DNA from: Alphaproteobacteria bacterium
GTDB lineage: Bacteria; Pseudomonadota; Alphaproteobacteria; Caulobacterales; Hyphomonadaceae
Reading direction: 5' to 3'
DNA length: 64,000 bases
Assembly (NCBI GenBank): GCA_018222605.1
Contig: JAAEZZ010000013.1
Coordinates: forward strand, 1 to 64,000
Below are positions 26,197-35,499 of this stretch, in pieces. The translations under genes and the position numbers were made by a program. Position 1 is the stretch's first letter; each line of letters begins with the position of its first letter. The notes under the pieces were generated by a model. It was not told where the DNA came from. It searched no databases and was given only the letters and a program-made list of their open reading frames with translations.

Positions 26197-27126
26197 ATGG
26201 AGTTTATGCCTCTGCCGGAGGTCACCACACTTGCGGCACCTGTCTTTGTTTTCTCGGTCATCCTGGAATGGTGGGCCGTCAAGACAGGCAAGTGGCACGG
26301 CAATTATGAGACAAAGGATGCGATCGCCTCTCTTGCTATGGGCGCAGGCAATGTCATCGTAAACACGCTGACCGGCGCGGCGGCCCTGTGGATGATGTCG
26401 CTCGCCTGGCCTTACCGCGTACTGACCCAGCCGGTGACCTGGTGGTCCTTTGCCATCGCCTTTGTGCTGTACGACTTCATCTATTACTGGAAGCACCGCT
26501 TTGCGCATCGGGCGCGCTGGTGGTGGATGGAACACTCAACACATCATTCTTCCCGCCACTACAATCTGACGACAGCGCTGCGTCAGCCCTGGTTCGGGCC
26601 TTTCACCGGATTGATCTTCCTTGGTGTACCGCTGGTTCTGATTGGCTATCACCCTTACGTCATCTTCTTCGTGGCGAGCCTGAACCTGCTCTACCAGTTC
26701 TGGATTCATACCGAAGCCATCGACAAGATGCCGAGCTGGTTTGAAGCCGTCTTCAACACGCCCAGCCATCACCGCGTGCATCACGCTATCAATCCGCGCT
26801 ATCTGGACACAAATTACGCGGGCGTCTTCATCATCTGGGACAAGATGTTCGGCACTTATGTGCCAGAGCTGGAGGACGACAAACCCGTCTACGGCATTGT
26901 GAAACAGCTTGAGACCTACAATCCTTTCCTGATTGCCTTTCTTGAGCTCTACGGCCTCATCCGGGACTGCGCCTCAGATGGCTTGCGGCCGGACAGATGG
27001 CTTCGCCGCTGCGCCAATGCGCCAGGGTGGAGCCCCGACGGACAACACAAACGCTCAATCGAGCTGAAACATGCCTATATCAAGGAGCACCCGGAACAGG
27101 CCGGACAGCCAGGTCTCCCCAAATGA
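26197..27126 (+). CDS. Fatty acid hydroxylase / sterol desaturase family protein
   Basis: 309 residues, integral membrane, with four or more hydrophobic helices. The di-iron histidine clusters are present: KHRFAH, EHSTHHSSRHYN, HTEAI and PSHHRVHHAIN. These enzymes hydroxylate or desaturate lipids using oxygen. It overlaps the next gene by ATGA and begins a four-gene forward run with NTF2-like, GNAT and acyl-CoA synthetase genes, which suggests modification of a lipid. Substrate unknown. Confidence 0.9.
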   Translation: MEFMPLPEVTTLAAPVFVFSVILEWWAVKTGKWHGNYETKDAIASLAMGAGNVIVNTLTGAAALWMMSLAWPYRVLTQPVTWWSFAIAFVLYDFIYYWKHRFAHRARWWWMEHSTHHSSRHYNLTTALRQPWFGPFTGLIFLGVPLVLIGYHPYVIFFVASLNLLYQFWIHTEAIDKMPSWFEAVFNTPSHHRVHHAINPRYLDTNYAGVFIIWDKMFGTYVPELEDDKPVYGIVKQLETYNPFLIAFLELYGLIRDCASDGLRPDRWLRRCANAPGWSPDGQHKRSIELKHAYIKEHPEQAGQPGLPK

Positions 27127-27524
27127 TCTCCAAAGACCTTATCCAATCCTATTATGATGCCTTCAACGCGAAGGACTGGGACAGCATGATCGCCTGCGTC
27201 TCTCCTGCGCTGCGCCACGATGTGAATGAGGGCGCAGAACGCATGGGCCATGACGCCTTCCGGCAATTCCTGGCCCATATGGACACTTGCTATGATGAGA
27301 CTCTGACTGACATCACCGTCATGACATCAGATGACGGTAAGCGCGGCGCTGCGGAGTTCATCGTGAACGGCATCTACAAGCAGACAGATGGAAATCTGCC
27401 GCCTGCCCGTGGCCAGACCTACAAATTGCCTGCGGGGGCCTTCTTTGAGATTTCAGACGGCAAGATCGCCCGCGTGACAACCTATTACAATCTGGCCGAA
27501 TGGACGCGCCAGGTCTCATCATGA
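27123..27524 (+). CDS. NTF2/SnoaL-like protein
   Basis: 133 residues from MISKDLIQSYYDAFNAKDWDSM. The pattern of N-terminal helices, AFRQFLAHMDTCYDETLTDI and the ending GAFFEISDGKIARVTTYYN is that of a SnoaL/ketosteroid-isomerase-like cone fold. Such proteins are small isomerases, cyclases or binding proteins; no active-site assignment is possible. Its start and stop overlap both neighbours by four bases, indicating strict co-translation with the sterol-desaturase-like and GNAT genes. Confidence 0.8.
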   Translation: MISKDLIQSYYDAFNAKDWDSMIACVSPALRHDVNEGAERMGHDAFRQFLAHMDTCYDETLTDITVMTSDDGKRGAAEFIVNGIYKQTDGNLPPARGQTYKLPAGAFFEISDGKIARVTTYYNLAEWTRQVSS

Positions 27525-28105
27525 AACTGCGTGCCCTTTCAGGCCAGGATCTGGAAGACGCCCTCCCGGCGCTGGCACGCCTGCGCATTCAGGTCTTCGA
27601 GGCGTTCCCTTATCTTTACGCCGGTACCATCGACTATGAGCAGGACTATCTGCGCAAATTTTCCGCCGCCAAGGATGCCTTCATCGTGACGGCGGAAACA
27701 GAGGCAGGGGAGATTGTCGGCTGCGCAACAGGCTCTGCGATCACGGACCATCATTCCGAATTCGCCGAGCCGCTTGCCCAGGCAGGCATTGACCTGCCCA
27801 GCACATTTTACTTCGGTGAATCCGTTCTGCTGCCCGAGTGGCGCGGCCATGGCCTTGGCCACAAATTCTTCGATGCACGTGAGCAGCACGCCCGCAAGCG
27901 CGGCTATGCCCGCAGCTGCTTCTGCGCCGTGGAACGCCCTGCCGATCATCCAAAACGCCCTGCGGGCTATTCCCCGCTTGATACATTCTGGAACAAGCGC
28001 GGCTACACAAAGCGCCCTTACATCTCCGCCAATTTCGACTGGCCCGAACAACATGGCGGCCCCAGCCTGCCTCACGTCATGCATTACTGGTTTCACGATC
28101 TCTGA
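27521..28105 (+). CDS. GNAT family acetyltransferase
   Basis: 194 residues from MKLRALSGQDLEDALPALA. The cofactor loop reads LPEWRGHGLGHKFFDAREQHA (R/Q-x-x-G-x-G), with FGESVLL as the preceding strand and GYSPLDTFWNKRGYTKRP near the end. It transfers an acyl group from acyl-CoA to an amine; target unknown. It overlaps the SnoaL-like gene by four bases. Confidence 0.85.
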   Translation: MKLRALSGQDLEDALPALARLRIQVFEAFPYLYAGTIDYEQDYLRKFSAAKDAFIVTAETEAGEIVGCATGSAITDHHSEFAEPLAQAGIDLPSTFYFGESVLLPEWRGHGLGHKFFDAREQHARKRGYARSCFCAVERPADHPKRPAGYSPLDTFWNKRGYTKRPYISANFDWPEQHGGPSLPHVMHYWFHDL

Positions 28106-28215
28106 GAGCCTGACGCGACGTTGGCAGTGGACGTTTGGTTAGGGGTGACTAAAAATATCCTCCGAACACCCAAACGCGCCCCGGCAGAGGGCGCGAGGTT
28201 TACCGGAGGATAGAC

Positions 28216-29763
28216 ATGCACCCTTGCCATCACGCGAAGACCTCACCTGACAAGCCCGCCTACATCATGGCCGGCTCCGGAGAGACAGTCACGTTCCGCC
28301 AACTGGATGAACGCTCCAACCAGATTGCCCATGCCTTCCGCGATGCGGGCCTCAAGCCCGGCGACACAATTGCGCTGTTTGCAGAAAACTCACCGCGCTA
28401 TTTCGAAATCTGCTGGGCGGCGCAGCGCTCAGGTCTCTATTTCGTCTGCATCTCGTCACGTCTGACGGCACCTGAAGTTCAATACATTGTCGAGGATTCC
28501 GGCTCCTCCCTGCTGATCGCCAGCAAGAGCAAGGCCGATGTGGCCACAAAGGTGAAAGAGATCACCCAACTGGATCATTATTGGTCCATTGGCGGCGACA
28601 TTCCCGGCTACCAGCCACTGGAAAGCCATCAGAAAACCTTCCCGGTCACCCCCATTGCTGACGAAATGTCCGGCACGGACATGCTCTACTCCTCGGGCAC
28701 AACGGGGCGCCCGAAAGGCATCCGCCCGGCGCTTGAGCCAAACACGCCCATTGATGCGGACAATGTACTGGTCCAGATCACCAAAGCCCTCGCAGGCTGT
28801 GGCCCGGAGGATATCTATCTCTCGCCGGCGCCCCTCTATCACGCCGCGCCGCTGCGTTGGTGCATGACGTTCACGCGCCTCGGCGCCACACTGATCATCA
28901 TGGAGAAGTTCGATCCGGAAACTTTCCTGGACTATGTCCAGAAGTACAAGGTGACCCACACCCAAATGGTGCCGACCATGTTCGTGAAGCTGTTGAAGCT
29001 GCCCGAAGAGGTCCGCAAATCCTATGACGTCTCCAGCCTGAAATTCGTTATCCATGCAGCCGCGCCCTGCCCGATCCCTGTCAAGGAGCAGATGATCGAA
29101 TGGTGGGGGCCCATCATTGACGAATATTATGCCGGCTCCGAGGGCAATGGCATGACCTGGGTGAAAAGCCCGGACTGGCTGACCCACAAGGGCACTGTCG
29201 GGCGTCCTGTGCATGGCGAGCTTCACATCTGTGACGAGAATGGCGACGAAGTGCCGGTCGGCACCGAAGGCCAGATCTACTTCGGAGGCACCGCCCCACC
29301 AAACTATCATAACGCGCCGGACAAGAACGCCTCTGCTCTTAACCCGAAACACCCTGACTGGTCATCTCTTGGCGATGTCGGCCGCGTGGACGAGGACGGC
29401 TTCCTCTACCTGACAGACCGCAAGGCCTTCATGATCATCTCGGGCGGCGTGAACATCTATCCACAGGAAGCCGAAAACGTGCTGATCACCCACCCGAAAG
29501 TCGCGGATGTCGCCGTGATCGGAATACCGGATGATGAATTCGGCGAAGCCGTGAAAGCCGTTGTCCAGCCCATGCCCGGTATCCCCCCCTCTGACGATCT
29601 GGCCGAGGAATTGCTCGAATTCTGCCGGTCGGAATTGTCCAAGATCAAATGCCCGAAAAGCATCGACTTCGACCCGGAACTGCCCCGCCACGCGACCGGC
29701 AAACTCTACAAGCGCCTGATCCGCGACCGCTATTGGGGCAAGTCCGGCAGCCGGATTGTCTGA
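28216..29763 (+). CDS. Acyl-CoA synthetase (AMP-forming)
   Basis: 515 residues of the ANL superfamily. The ATP loop is YSSGTTGRPKGIRPA (about residue 157). EYYAGSEGNG, LGDVGRVDEDGFLYLTDR and the C-terminal lysine of PRHATGKLYKRLIRD complete the adenylation and thioesterification motifs. It activates a carboxylic acid to its CoA ester. A GGAGGA site precedes the ATG. It follows the GNAT gene after 110 bases and probably feeds the beta-oxidation enzymes nearby. Acid specificity unknown. Confidence 0.9.
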   Translation: MHPCHHAKTSPDKPAYIMAGSGETVTFRQLDERSNQIAHAFRDAGLKPGDTIALFAENSPRYFEICWAAQRSGLYFVCISSRLTAPEVQYIVEDSGSSLLIASKSKADVATKVKEITQLDHYWSIGGDIPGYQPLESHQKTFPVTPIADEMSGTDMLYSSGTTGRPKGIRPALEPNTPIDADNVLVQITKALAGCGPEDIYLSPAPLYHAAPLRWCMTFTRLGATLIIMEKFDPETFLDYVQKYKVTHTQMVPTMFVKLLKLPEEVRKSYDVSSLKFVIHAAAPCPIPVKEQMIEWWGPIIDEYYAGSEGNGMTWVKSPDWLTHKGTVGRPVHGELHICDENGDEVPVGTEGQIYFGGTAPPNYHNAPDKNASALNPKHPDWSSLGDVGRVDEDGFLYLTDRKAFMIISGGVNIYPQEAENVLITHPKVADVAVIGIPDDEFGEAVKAVVQPMPGIPPSDDLAEELLEFCRSELSKIKCPKSIDFDPELPRHATGKLYKRLIRDRYWGKSGSRIV

Positions 29764-29891
29764 TCATGACTTGGCCGCAGAGACAGGTGCTTTGCTAAAG
29801 GCGGATTGCGTCTGGGTTTCGGGGTGGAAACTCGATTCATTATGGGCAAGAACCAAGCGAGCCTTTCACTCCGCATCCAAATGGGCGCAAC

Positions 29892-31037
29892 ATGACGACA
29901 CTTCCCAATCAGCGACACCTGTTCGACATCCCAGAGGATGTCGCCTATTTCAACACCGCGACGATGGGACCGATGACCAAAGCCTCAGTTGAGGCAGGGC
30001 AGAAAGGTCTCGCACGCAAACTACATCCCTGGACCATTCCGGATACGGAGTTCTTTGCGGACACAGAGCGGCTGCGCCCCTTGCTGGCTGAACTGATCGG
30101 CGCGGATACAGACGGCATCGCCTTCTCGCCATCTGCCAGCTATGCGTTGGCTACAGCAGCGCGCAACCTGCCGCTCTCGAAGGGACAGGAAATCCTGCTC
30201 CTGGAAGACCAGTTCCCGTCCAACGTTTATACGTGGAGGGAGCTTGCGAAACACACTGGCGCCTCGATCCGCACAATCGGCGCTCAAGATGGGGAGACCC
30301 TGTCGGATGCTCTGCTGGCGGCTATCGGCCCGGAGACAGGCCTCGTCGCCTGCGCGCATGTGCGCTGGACCGACGGAGCCCTCATAGATCTGACAGCCAT
30401 CGGAAAACGATGCCGCCAGGTTGGTGCCGCCTTGGTACTGGACCTGACGCAAAGCTGTGGCGTGCTGCCCTTTGACGTGAAAGATGTGCAGCCTGATTTT
30501 GTCGCCGTCACCGCCTACAAATGGCTGCTCGCGCCCTACGCCACCGGCTTTCTGTACGTCGCGCCGCAGCATCGCAATGGCGTTCCCCTGGAACAGAACT
30601 GGATCACCCGCCAGGGCTCTTCCAACTTCGCACGCCTGATTGACTATACAGACCATTATGGCCCTGGCGCGCAGCGTTTTGATATGGGAGAGCGGTCAAA
30701 CTTCGCTCTGCTGCCAGCCTTTGAGTCGGCAGTTCGCACAGTCCTGGACTGGGGCGTCAGCAATATCCATGAGACGCTGAGCGCGCGGAACGCGGCCCTT
30801 GCCGACCAGCTCGCCAGCTTGGGCCTTCACTGCCTACCACAGGCCGAACGCGGCGCGCACTATCTCTGCCCGTTGCTGCCGGAAAATGCCCCGGATGACC
30901 TGACCGCACGGCTGAAGGAGGCGAGCATCTTCATCTCGCGGCGCGGCGATCGCCTGAGAATCACGCCACATCTCTTCACAACAGATTCAGACATAGAGCG
31001 CTTCATCGCGGAGCTTGCACATCATCTGGCAGCCTGA
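29892..31037 (+). CDS. Class V aminotransferase family PLP enzyme
   Basis: 381 residues. The aspartate that binds the PLP ring nitrogen is in LVLDLTQSCGVLPFD and the Schiff-base lysine in VAVTAYKWLLAPYATGFLYV. The pattern resembles isopenicillin-N epimerase or cysteine desulfurase-like members. The reaction cannot be fixed from sequence. It stands alone between the acyl-CoA synthetase and a MaoC-like gene. Confidence 0.85.
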   Translation: MTTLPNQRHLFDIPEDVAYFNTATMGPMTKASVEAGQKGLARKLHPWTIPDTEFFADTERLRPLLAELIGADTDGIAFSPSASYALATAARNLPLSKGQEILLLEDQFPSNVYTWRELAKHTGASIRTIGAQDGETLSDALLAAIGPETGLVACAHVRWTDGALIDLTAIGKRCRQVGAALVLDLTQSCGVLPFDVKDVQPDFVAVTAYKWLLAPYATGFLYVAPQHRNGVPLEQNWITRQGSSNFARLIDYTDHYGPGAQRFDMGERSNFALLPAFESAVRTVLDWGVSNIHETLSARNAALADQLASLGLHCLPQAERGAHYLCPLLPENAPDDLTARLKEASIFISRRGDRLRITPHLFTTDSDIERFIAELAHHLAA

Positions 31038-31139
31038 GCCGGGCAATGTGCGGTGAAGCCGCCGCACAATTACCCCACCGTCAGACTTGCCCCGCTATCT
31101 CCAACGCGTCAAAACACTCAGGTCAAACAGGAGGATTAC

Positions 31140-31595
31140 ATGGCAGACCCACGTAACGTAGACTTTGCAGACCTTGAATCGCTTGCCGGCCAGGAAGTCG
31201 GCGTGTCCGACTGGCACGTGATCGATCAAGACCGCGTCAACAAATTCGCAGACGCCACCGGCGACCATCAATGGATCCACGTTGATGTCGAGCGTGCCAC
31301 CAAGGAACTGGGCACCCCGATCGCTCACGGCTTCCTGACGCTGTCCCTGCTACCGATGCTGGGCTCTGAAGTCCTGCGCGTGTCCGGCACGACCCGCGGC
31401 ATCAATTATGGCTCTGACAAGGTGCGCTTCACGAACATGGTTCCGGTCGGCTCTAAAGTGCGCCTGCGCCAGAAGTGCTTGTCCGTTGAGCCGAAAGCCG
31501 GCGGCAAGCAGATGAAAATGGAATCCACGGTGGAGATCGAAGGCCAAGACCGTCCGGCCCTCGTCGCAGAAGCCATTACAGTTCTGTACGGCTAA
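31140..31595 (+). CDS. MaoC family dehydratase
   Basis: 151 residues from MADPRNVDFADLESLAG, with GGAGG upstream. A single hot-dog fold with the R-hydratase catalytic segment FADATGDHQWIHVD (Asp and His) and TPIAHGFLTLSLLP. It hydrates enoyl-CoA to the (R)-3-hydroxyacyl-CoA. A terminator follows, so it ends its transcription unit. Confidence 0.9.
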   Translation: MADPRNVDFADLESLAGQEVGVSDWHVIDQDRVNKFADATGDHQWIHVDVERATKELGTPIAHGFLTLSLLPMLGSEVLRVSGTTRGINYGSDKVRFTNMVPVGSKVRLRQKCLSVEPKAGGKQMKMESTVEIEGQDRPALVAEAITVLYG

Positions 31596-31626
31596 GCCAC
31601 CCGCCATCACTGACAAATCTACCGGA

Positions 31627-31657
31627 ATGGGAGGCTGTCACGGCCTCCCATTTTTTG
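31627..31657 (+). terminator. Rho-independent terminator after the MaoC gene
   Basis: ATGGGAGGC (31627-31635) pairs with GCCTCCCAT (31643-31651) around TGTCACG and is followed by a T run. Confidence 0.88.
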
Positions 31658-31748
31658 TCTGCGCTGCCGACATCAGCGCGGAAACTGGCACGCTGGATAG
31701 CCCGGCCCTATATTCAGGCCTGAAGCCTCAAACCCAGGGAGCCCGCGA

Positions 31749-32159
31749 ATGTCTGCAAACAAGGCCAAGATCAAACGATCCGACCGCGAGTGGCAGGAAT
31801 TGCTGACCGAGGAAGAATACCGCGTCGGCATCAAGGAAGGCACCGAACGCGCCTTCACTCCCGGTAATCACAATGATGAAAAGCGCGAGGGCCTTTACCA
31901 CTGCAAGGGCTGCGGCACCGCGCTTTGGTCCTCGGAGCACAAATTCGATTCCGGCACAGGCTGGCCCAGCTTCTGGAAGCCAGTCAATGATGACGTCGTC
32001 GCCACCAAGACCGACTTCAAAATGATCCTGCCCCGCACGGAATGCCACTGCGCTGTGTGCGGTGTGCATCAGGGCCATGTCTTTAAGGATGGTCCGCCGC
32101 CAACCGGAGAGCGCTGGTGCATCAATGGCGTCGTGCTGGATTTCCGGCCGACAGAGTGA
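31749..32159 (+). CDS. msrB: Peptide-methionine (R)-S-oxide reductase
   Basis: 136 residues. The two zinc-binding pairs are CKGC (about 52-55) and CAVC (about 101-104). FDSGTGWPSFW forms the substrate pocket, and the catalytic cysteine is in GERWCINGVVLDF. There is no signal peptide, so it is cytoplasmic. It reduces methionine-R-sulfoxide in proteins with thioredoxin. It has its own transcription unit. Confidence 0.95.
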   Translation: MSANKAKIKRSDREWQELLTEEEYRVGIKEGTERAFTPGNHNDEKREGLYHCKGCGTALWSSEHKFDSGTGWPSFWKPVNDDVVATKTDFKMILPRTECHCAVCGVHQGHVFKDGPPPTGERWCINGVVLDFRPTE

Positions 32160-32224
32160 TTTGGGCTGGACCTGCCCCCTGAAATACAATCCAATCCAGG
32201 CTTCTGAACAGCGGAGCCGATCCC

Positions 32225-34462
32225 ATGCGACTTAATTACCTTCTCGCCAGCGCAGCCTGTGCTGCGCTTAGCACCGGATGCACGATGACAAAGACTGAAA
32301 CCGCCACGACCCAAACCCTGGACCAAACCGCCGCGCCGACTGTGCCACAACGGCTCGCGCCGCCAGTTGCCCCGCGCATTGACCACGAAATCACGCAGGT
32401 CGGCCGAACCCGTAACGACCCCTATCACTGGGTCAAGGATGATAACTGGCAGGAAGTGATGCGCGACCCGTCCGTCCTGCGCCAAGACATTCGCGACTAT
32501 CTTGAAGCCGAGAACGCCTACACCAAGGCAGAGGTCGAAGACCCTACGACAGATCTGCGCGAAGAGCTGTTCAAGGAAATGCGCGGCCGCATCAAGGAAG
32601 ATGACAGCTCGGTTCCTGAAATCGACGGGCCCTATGCCTACTACACCCGCTACCGTGAAGGCGGCGAGTATCCGATCATTGCCCGCAAGCCCGCCTCCGC
32701 CGCCTTCGATCCCGAAGCCGAGGAGACGATCCTTCTGGACGGCGACGCCATGGGCAAGGATGAGGATTATTTCTCCTTCGGTGGCATTGATACTTCTCCG
32801 GATCACGCGCTGATCGCTTATGCAACAGACACGCAAGGCAGTGAGTTCTACACAATCCGTGTCAAGAACATCGAAACTGGCGAAGACCAGAACATCACAA
32901 TCGAAAACGCGTATGGCCCCTTCGAATGGAGCGCTGACGGCAAGCGCATCTACTGGGTTCACCGCGATGAGAATGCCCGCCCGGACTCGGTCTGGATGCG
33001 CGATCTCGAAACCGGCGACGACACCCTGCTCTATCAGGAAGAAAACCCGGAATTCTTTGTCGGCATCGACAAGAGCGCCAGTGAGGATGTGATCTTCATC
33101 AATGCCTCCGGCCACACGACATCAGAGATTTACTGGTTCCCGGCCGATGAGGCAGATCCCAAACCCCGCATCATTGCGCCGCGCGAGAAAGACAATGAAT
33201 ACAATGTCGTCCATTGGGACGGCCAGTTCTACATCTCGACCAATCTTGATGGCGCGGTGGACTTCAAACTGATGCGTGCGCCGATGGACTCCACCTCCCG
33301 CGACGCCTGGGAAGAAGTCATCCCGCATCGCCCCGGCACGCTGATCCTGGGCATGCAGCCGCAGAAGGATTACCTCTCCATCATGGAGCGTGAGAACGGC
33401 CTGCCGCGCATTGTCGTCCGGGCGCGCGAAGATGGCTCCAGCCATGCGATCAGCTTCAAGGAACAGGCCTACTCCCTCGGCCTCGACAGCGGGTATGACT
33501 ACAATACACCGATCCTGCGCTTTGATTACTCCTCGCCCACGACGCCGGAACAGGTCATCGATTATGATCTGAACACGCGCGAGCGCACGCTGCGCAAGAC
33601 ACGCGAAGTGCCATCGGGCCATAATCCCGATGACTATATTGCAGAGCGCATCATGGCGCCGTCCTGGGATGGCGCGGAGGTGCCGGTCACCATCCTGCGC
33701 CACAAATCGACACCCGTGGACGGCACCGCGCCGATGCTGCTCTATGGCTATGGTTCCTATGGCATCACCATCCCGGCAGACTTCCGCACCTCCCGGCTCA
33801 GCCTGGTGGATCGCGGCTTTGTCTACGCCATCGTCCACCCACGCGGCAGCATGGCCAAGGGGTATCAATGGTATCTGGACGGGAAGCTCGAAAAGAAGAC
33901 AAACACGTTCAAGGATTTCGTCGCTGCCGGACATTACCTTGTCGATCAGGGCTATACATCTGAAGGCAAGATCGTCGCGCATGGCGGCTCAGCAGGCGGC
34001 CTGCTGATGGGCGCTGTCGCCAATATGGACCCGGAGCTCTTCGCCGGCATCATTGCCGCCGTGCCATTCGTGGATGTGGTCAATACAATGTCGGATGACA
34101 CACTGCCGCTGACGCCGCCGGAATGGCCGGAATGGGGCAACCCGCTGACCAGCGAGGCAGACTATGACTACATCGCCTCTTACAGCCCGTACGATAATGT
34201 CACCGATCAGGACTATCCCGCCATGTTCATCACCGGCGGCCTGTCAGATCCACGCGTGACCTATTGGGAGCCGACCAAATGGGCTGCAAAGCTGCGCCAT
34301 GACGCGCCGAATGGCGGGCCCTACTTCCTGAAGATCAACATGGAGGCCGGCCATGGCGGGGCATCGGGCCGGTTCGAAGGCCTGAAAGAAACGGCCACAG
34401 AATATGCCTTCGCGCTCGCCGCGGTCGGCAAGGTCGACGATCTGGAGTTCGACGAAGAGTAA
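32225..34462 (+). CDS. S9A oligopeptidase (oligopeptidase B-like), predicted lipoprotein
   Basis: 745 residues. The N-terminus MRLNYLLASAACAALSTGC is a type II signal with lipobox STGC, so a lipid-anchored envelope protein is expected. The mature protein begins with the oligopeptidase B motif DPYHWVKDDNW and YLEAENAYTKAEVED, then a beta-propeller, then the catalytic domain with the serine in HGGSAGGLLMGAV (about residue 588) and the histidine in AGHGGASGRFEGL. Classical PtrB is cytoplasmic; export is unusual. It would cut short peptides, perhaps after basic residues. Confidence 0.9.
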   Translation: MRLNYLLASAACAALSTGCTMTKTETATTQTLDQTAAPTVPQRLAPPVAPRIDHEITQVGRTRNDPYHWVKDDNWQEVMRDPSVLRQDIRDYLEAENAYTKAEVEDPTTDLREELFKEMRGRIKEDDSSVPEIDGPYAYYTRYREGGEYPIIARKPASAAFDPEAEETILLDGDAMGKDEDYFSFGGIDTSPDHALIAYATDTQGSEFYTIRVKNIETGEDQNITIENAYGPFEWSADGKRIYWVHRDENARPDSVWMRDLETGDDTLLYQEENPEFFVGIDKSASEDVIFINASGHTTSEIYWFPADEADPKPRIIAPREKDNEYNVVHWDGQFYISTNLDGAVDFKLMRAPMDSTSRDAWEEVIPHRPGTLILGMQPQKDYLSIMERENGLPRIVVRAREDGSSHAISFKEQAYSLGLDSGYDYNTPILRFDYSSPTTPEQVIDYDLNTRERTLRKTREVPSGHNPDDYIAERIMAPSWDGAEVPVTILRHKSTPVDGTAPMLLYGYGSYGITIPADFRTSRLSLVDRGFVYAIVHPRGSMAKGYQWYLDGKLEKKTNTFKDFVAAGHYLVDQGYTSEGKIVAHGGSAGGLLMGAVANMDPELFAGIIAAVPFVDVVNTMSDDTLPLTPPEWPEWGNPLTSEADYDYIASYSPYDNVTDQDYPAMFITGGLSDPRVTYWEPTKWAAKLRHDAPNGGPYFLKINMEAGHGGASGRFEGLKETATEYAFALAAVGKVDDLEFDEE

Positions 34463-34468
34463 TCCCGA

Positions 34469-34499
34469 AGCCCTCAGCATCCTGCTGGGGGCTTTTTTC
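34469..34499 (+). terminator. Rho-independent terminator after the S9 peptidase
   Basis: A stem AGCCCTCAGCA/TGCTGGGGGCT with one mismatch or wobble and a TCC loop is followed by TTTTTT. Confidence 0.82.
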
Positions 34500-34512
34500 T
34501 TGTCCCGGAATC

Positions 34513-34538
34513 AAAAAGCCCGGCAAAGCCGGGCTTTT
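34513..34538. terminator. Bidirectional terminator beside tRNA-Pro
   Basis: The perfect 11-bp inverted repeat AAAAGCCCGGC/GCCGGGCTTTT has an AAA loop. It lies six bases from the 3' end of tRNA-Pro and terminates its minus-strand transcript; it can also back up the peptidase terminator. Confidence 0.85.
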
Positions 34539-34543
34539 GTAAA

Positions 34544-34620
34544 TGGTCGGAGCGATAGGATTCGAACCTACGACCCCTCGCCCCCCAGGCGAGTGCGCTA
34601 CCGGGCTGCGCCACGCTCCG
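34544..34620 (-). tRNA. tRNA-Pro (GGG), CCA encoded
   Basis: A 77-base minus-strand cloverleaf with acceptor CGGAGCG/CGCTCCG, discriminator A and an encoded CCA at 34544-34546. The anticodon stem CTCGC/GCGAG encloses CTGGGGG, giving anticodon GGG. The T-arm contains GGTTCGAATCC. Confidence 0.96.
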
Positions 34621-34673
34621 ACACCGGCGGCTTGTAACCAAGCCTCCGCTTTTCCGCAATGCGTTATGTGGGA

Positions 34674-35147
34674 TTAGGCTGCGCGTTTCTGACGGACGGC
34701 ATCCAAGCGGGCTTTCAGATCTGTCAGGCCGACCAGAGCATCTTCAAGACGCTCTCGGCTGCCGGTCTCTGCCGTGTCCTCGATCTCGGCCTCGAAAGCC
34801 TTGGCGACGCTCTTCTGCAGTTCCCGCGCCGGGCTGGGGGCGGCTGCGCCCAGAGTGGCCTCACCTGCCAGCACGGCCGGCACGCCCTGCTCAGCCAGCA
34901 GCGCCTTGGCACCTTTCAGGGTCAAACCCTTTTCGTGCACCAGAATCTGGATCGCCCGCAGCGCTTCCAGGTCTTGCGGCCGGAACATGCGGCGGCCATC
35001 GGCGCGCTTTACCGGGCGCACATCGCGCGTGAACTTGCTTTCCCAGTAGCGGATGACATGTGTCTCCAACCCCAGCTCTGCTGCCGCTTCTCCGATTGAC
35101 CGGAATGCTTTGGCGGACTTTTCAACACGAGCGCGGCTTGCAGACAT
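34674..35147 (-). CDS. MerR-family transcriptional regulator
   Basis: 157 residues. The MerR helix-turn-helix is AFRSIGEAAAELGLETHVIRYWESKF (about 14-39), followed by the wing VRPVKRADGRRMFRPQDLE and a helical region. No metal-binding cysteines are present in the C-terminal part, so it is not a metal sensor. The position directly downstream of ihfA is conserved in alphaproteobacteria. Its target is unknown. Confidence 0.88.
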   Translation of the reverse strand: MSASRARVEKSAKAFRSIGEAAAELGLETHVIRYWESKFTRDVRPVKRADGRRMFRPQDLEALRAIQILVHEKGLTLKGAKALLAEQGVPAVLAGEATLGAAAPSPARELQKSVAKAFEAEIEDTAETGSRERLEDALVGLTDLKARLDAVRQKRAA

Positions 35148-35164
35148 AAGCGGATCCTTCCTGG

Positions 35165-35458
35165 CTAATCTTTATCGACCAACGCTTTGAGCATTGGTGA
35201 GGGGCGGAAGGTGACGACGCGGCGCGCCGCGATCACGGCTTCTTCCCCGGTTTTTGGGTTACGGCCTTCGCGCGCGGATTTCGACCGCACCACGAAGTTT
35301 CCAAAACGGGAGAGCTTCACCTCATCTTCCTTCTCAAGCGCAGAGCCGATCAGCTCCAGCGTCTTGTCCAGCAGATCAGATGATTCCTGGCGCGTAACCC
35401 CTACTTCACGAACGATTGCGTCGGTAACTTCGGCGCGTGTGACGGTCTGGTTACTCAT
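35165..35458 (-). CDS. ihfA: Integration host factor subunit alpha
   Basis: 97 residues starting MSNQTVTRAEVTDAIVREVG. The HU/IHF signature FGNFVVRSKSAREGRNPKTGEE contains the DNA-intercalating proline arm. IHF bends DNA at specific sites for replication, recombination and transcription. It lies between fabH and the MerR gene. An EcfG-type promoter match lies 42 bases upstream of the start, which suggests stress-responsive expression. Confidence 0.92.
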   Translation of the reverse strand: MSNQTVTRAEVTDAIVREVGVTRQESSDLLDKTLELIGSALEKEDEVKLSRFGNFVVRSKSAREGRNPKTGEEAVIAARRVVTFRPSPMLKALVDKD

Positions 35459-35499
35459 GGGATTCTCCCGCTTTGGTTAATGGTTAGCCAAGGATTGTT

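Noticed and set aside
32069..33982. Two long minus-strand frames opposite the S9 peptidase
   Set aside because: The plus-strand protein has all catalytic motifs; these frames show no family pattern.
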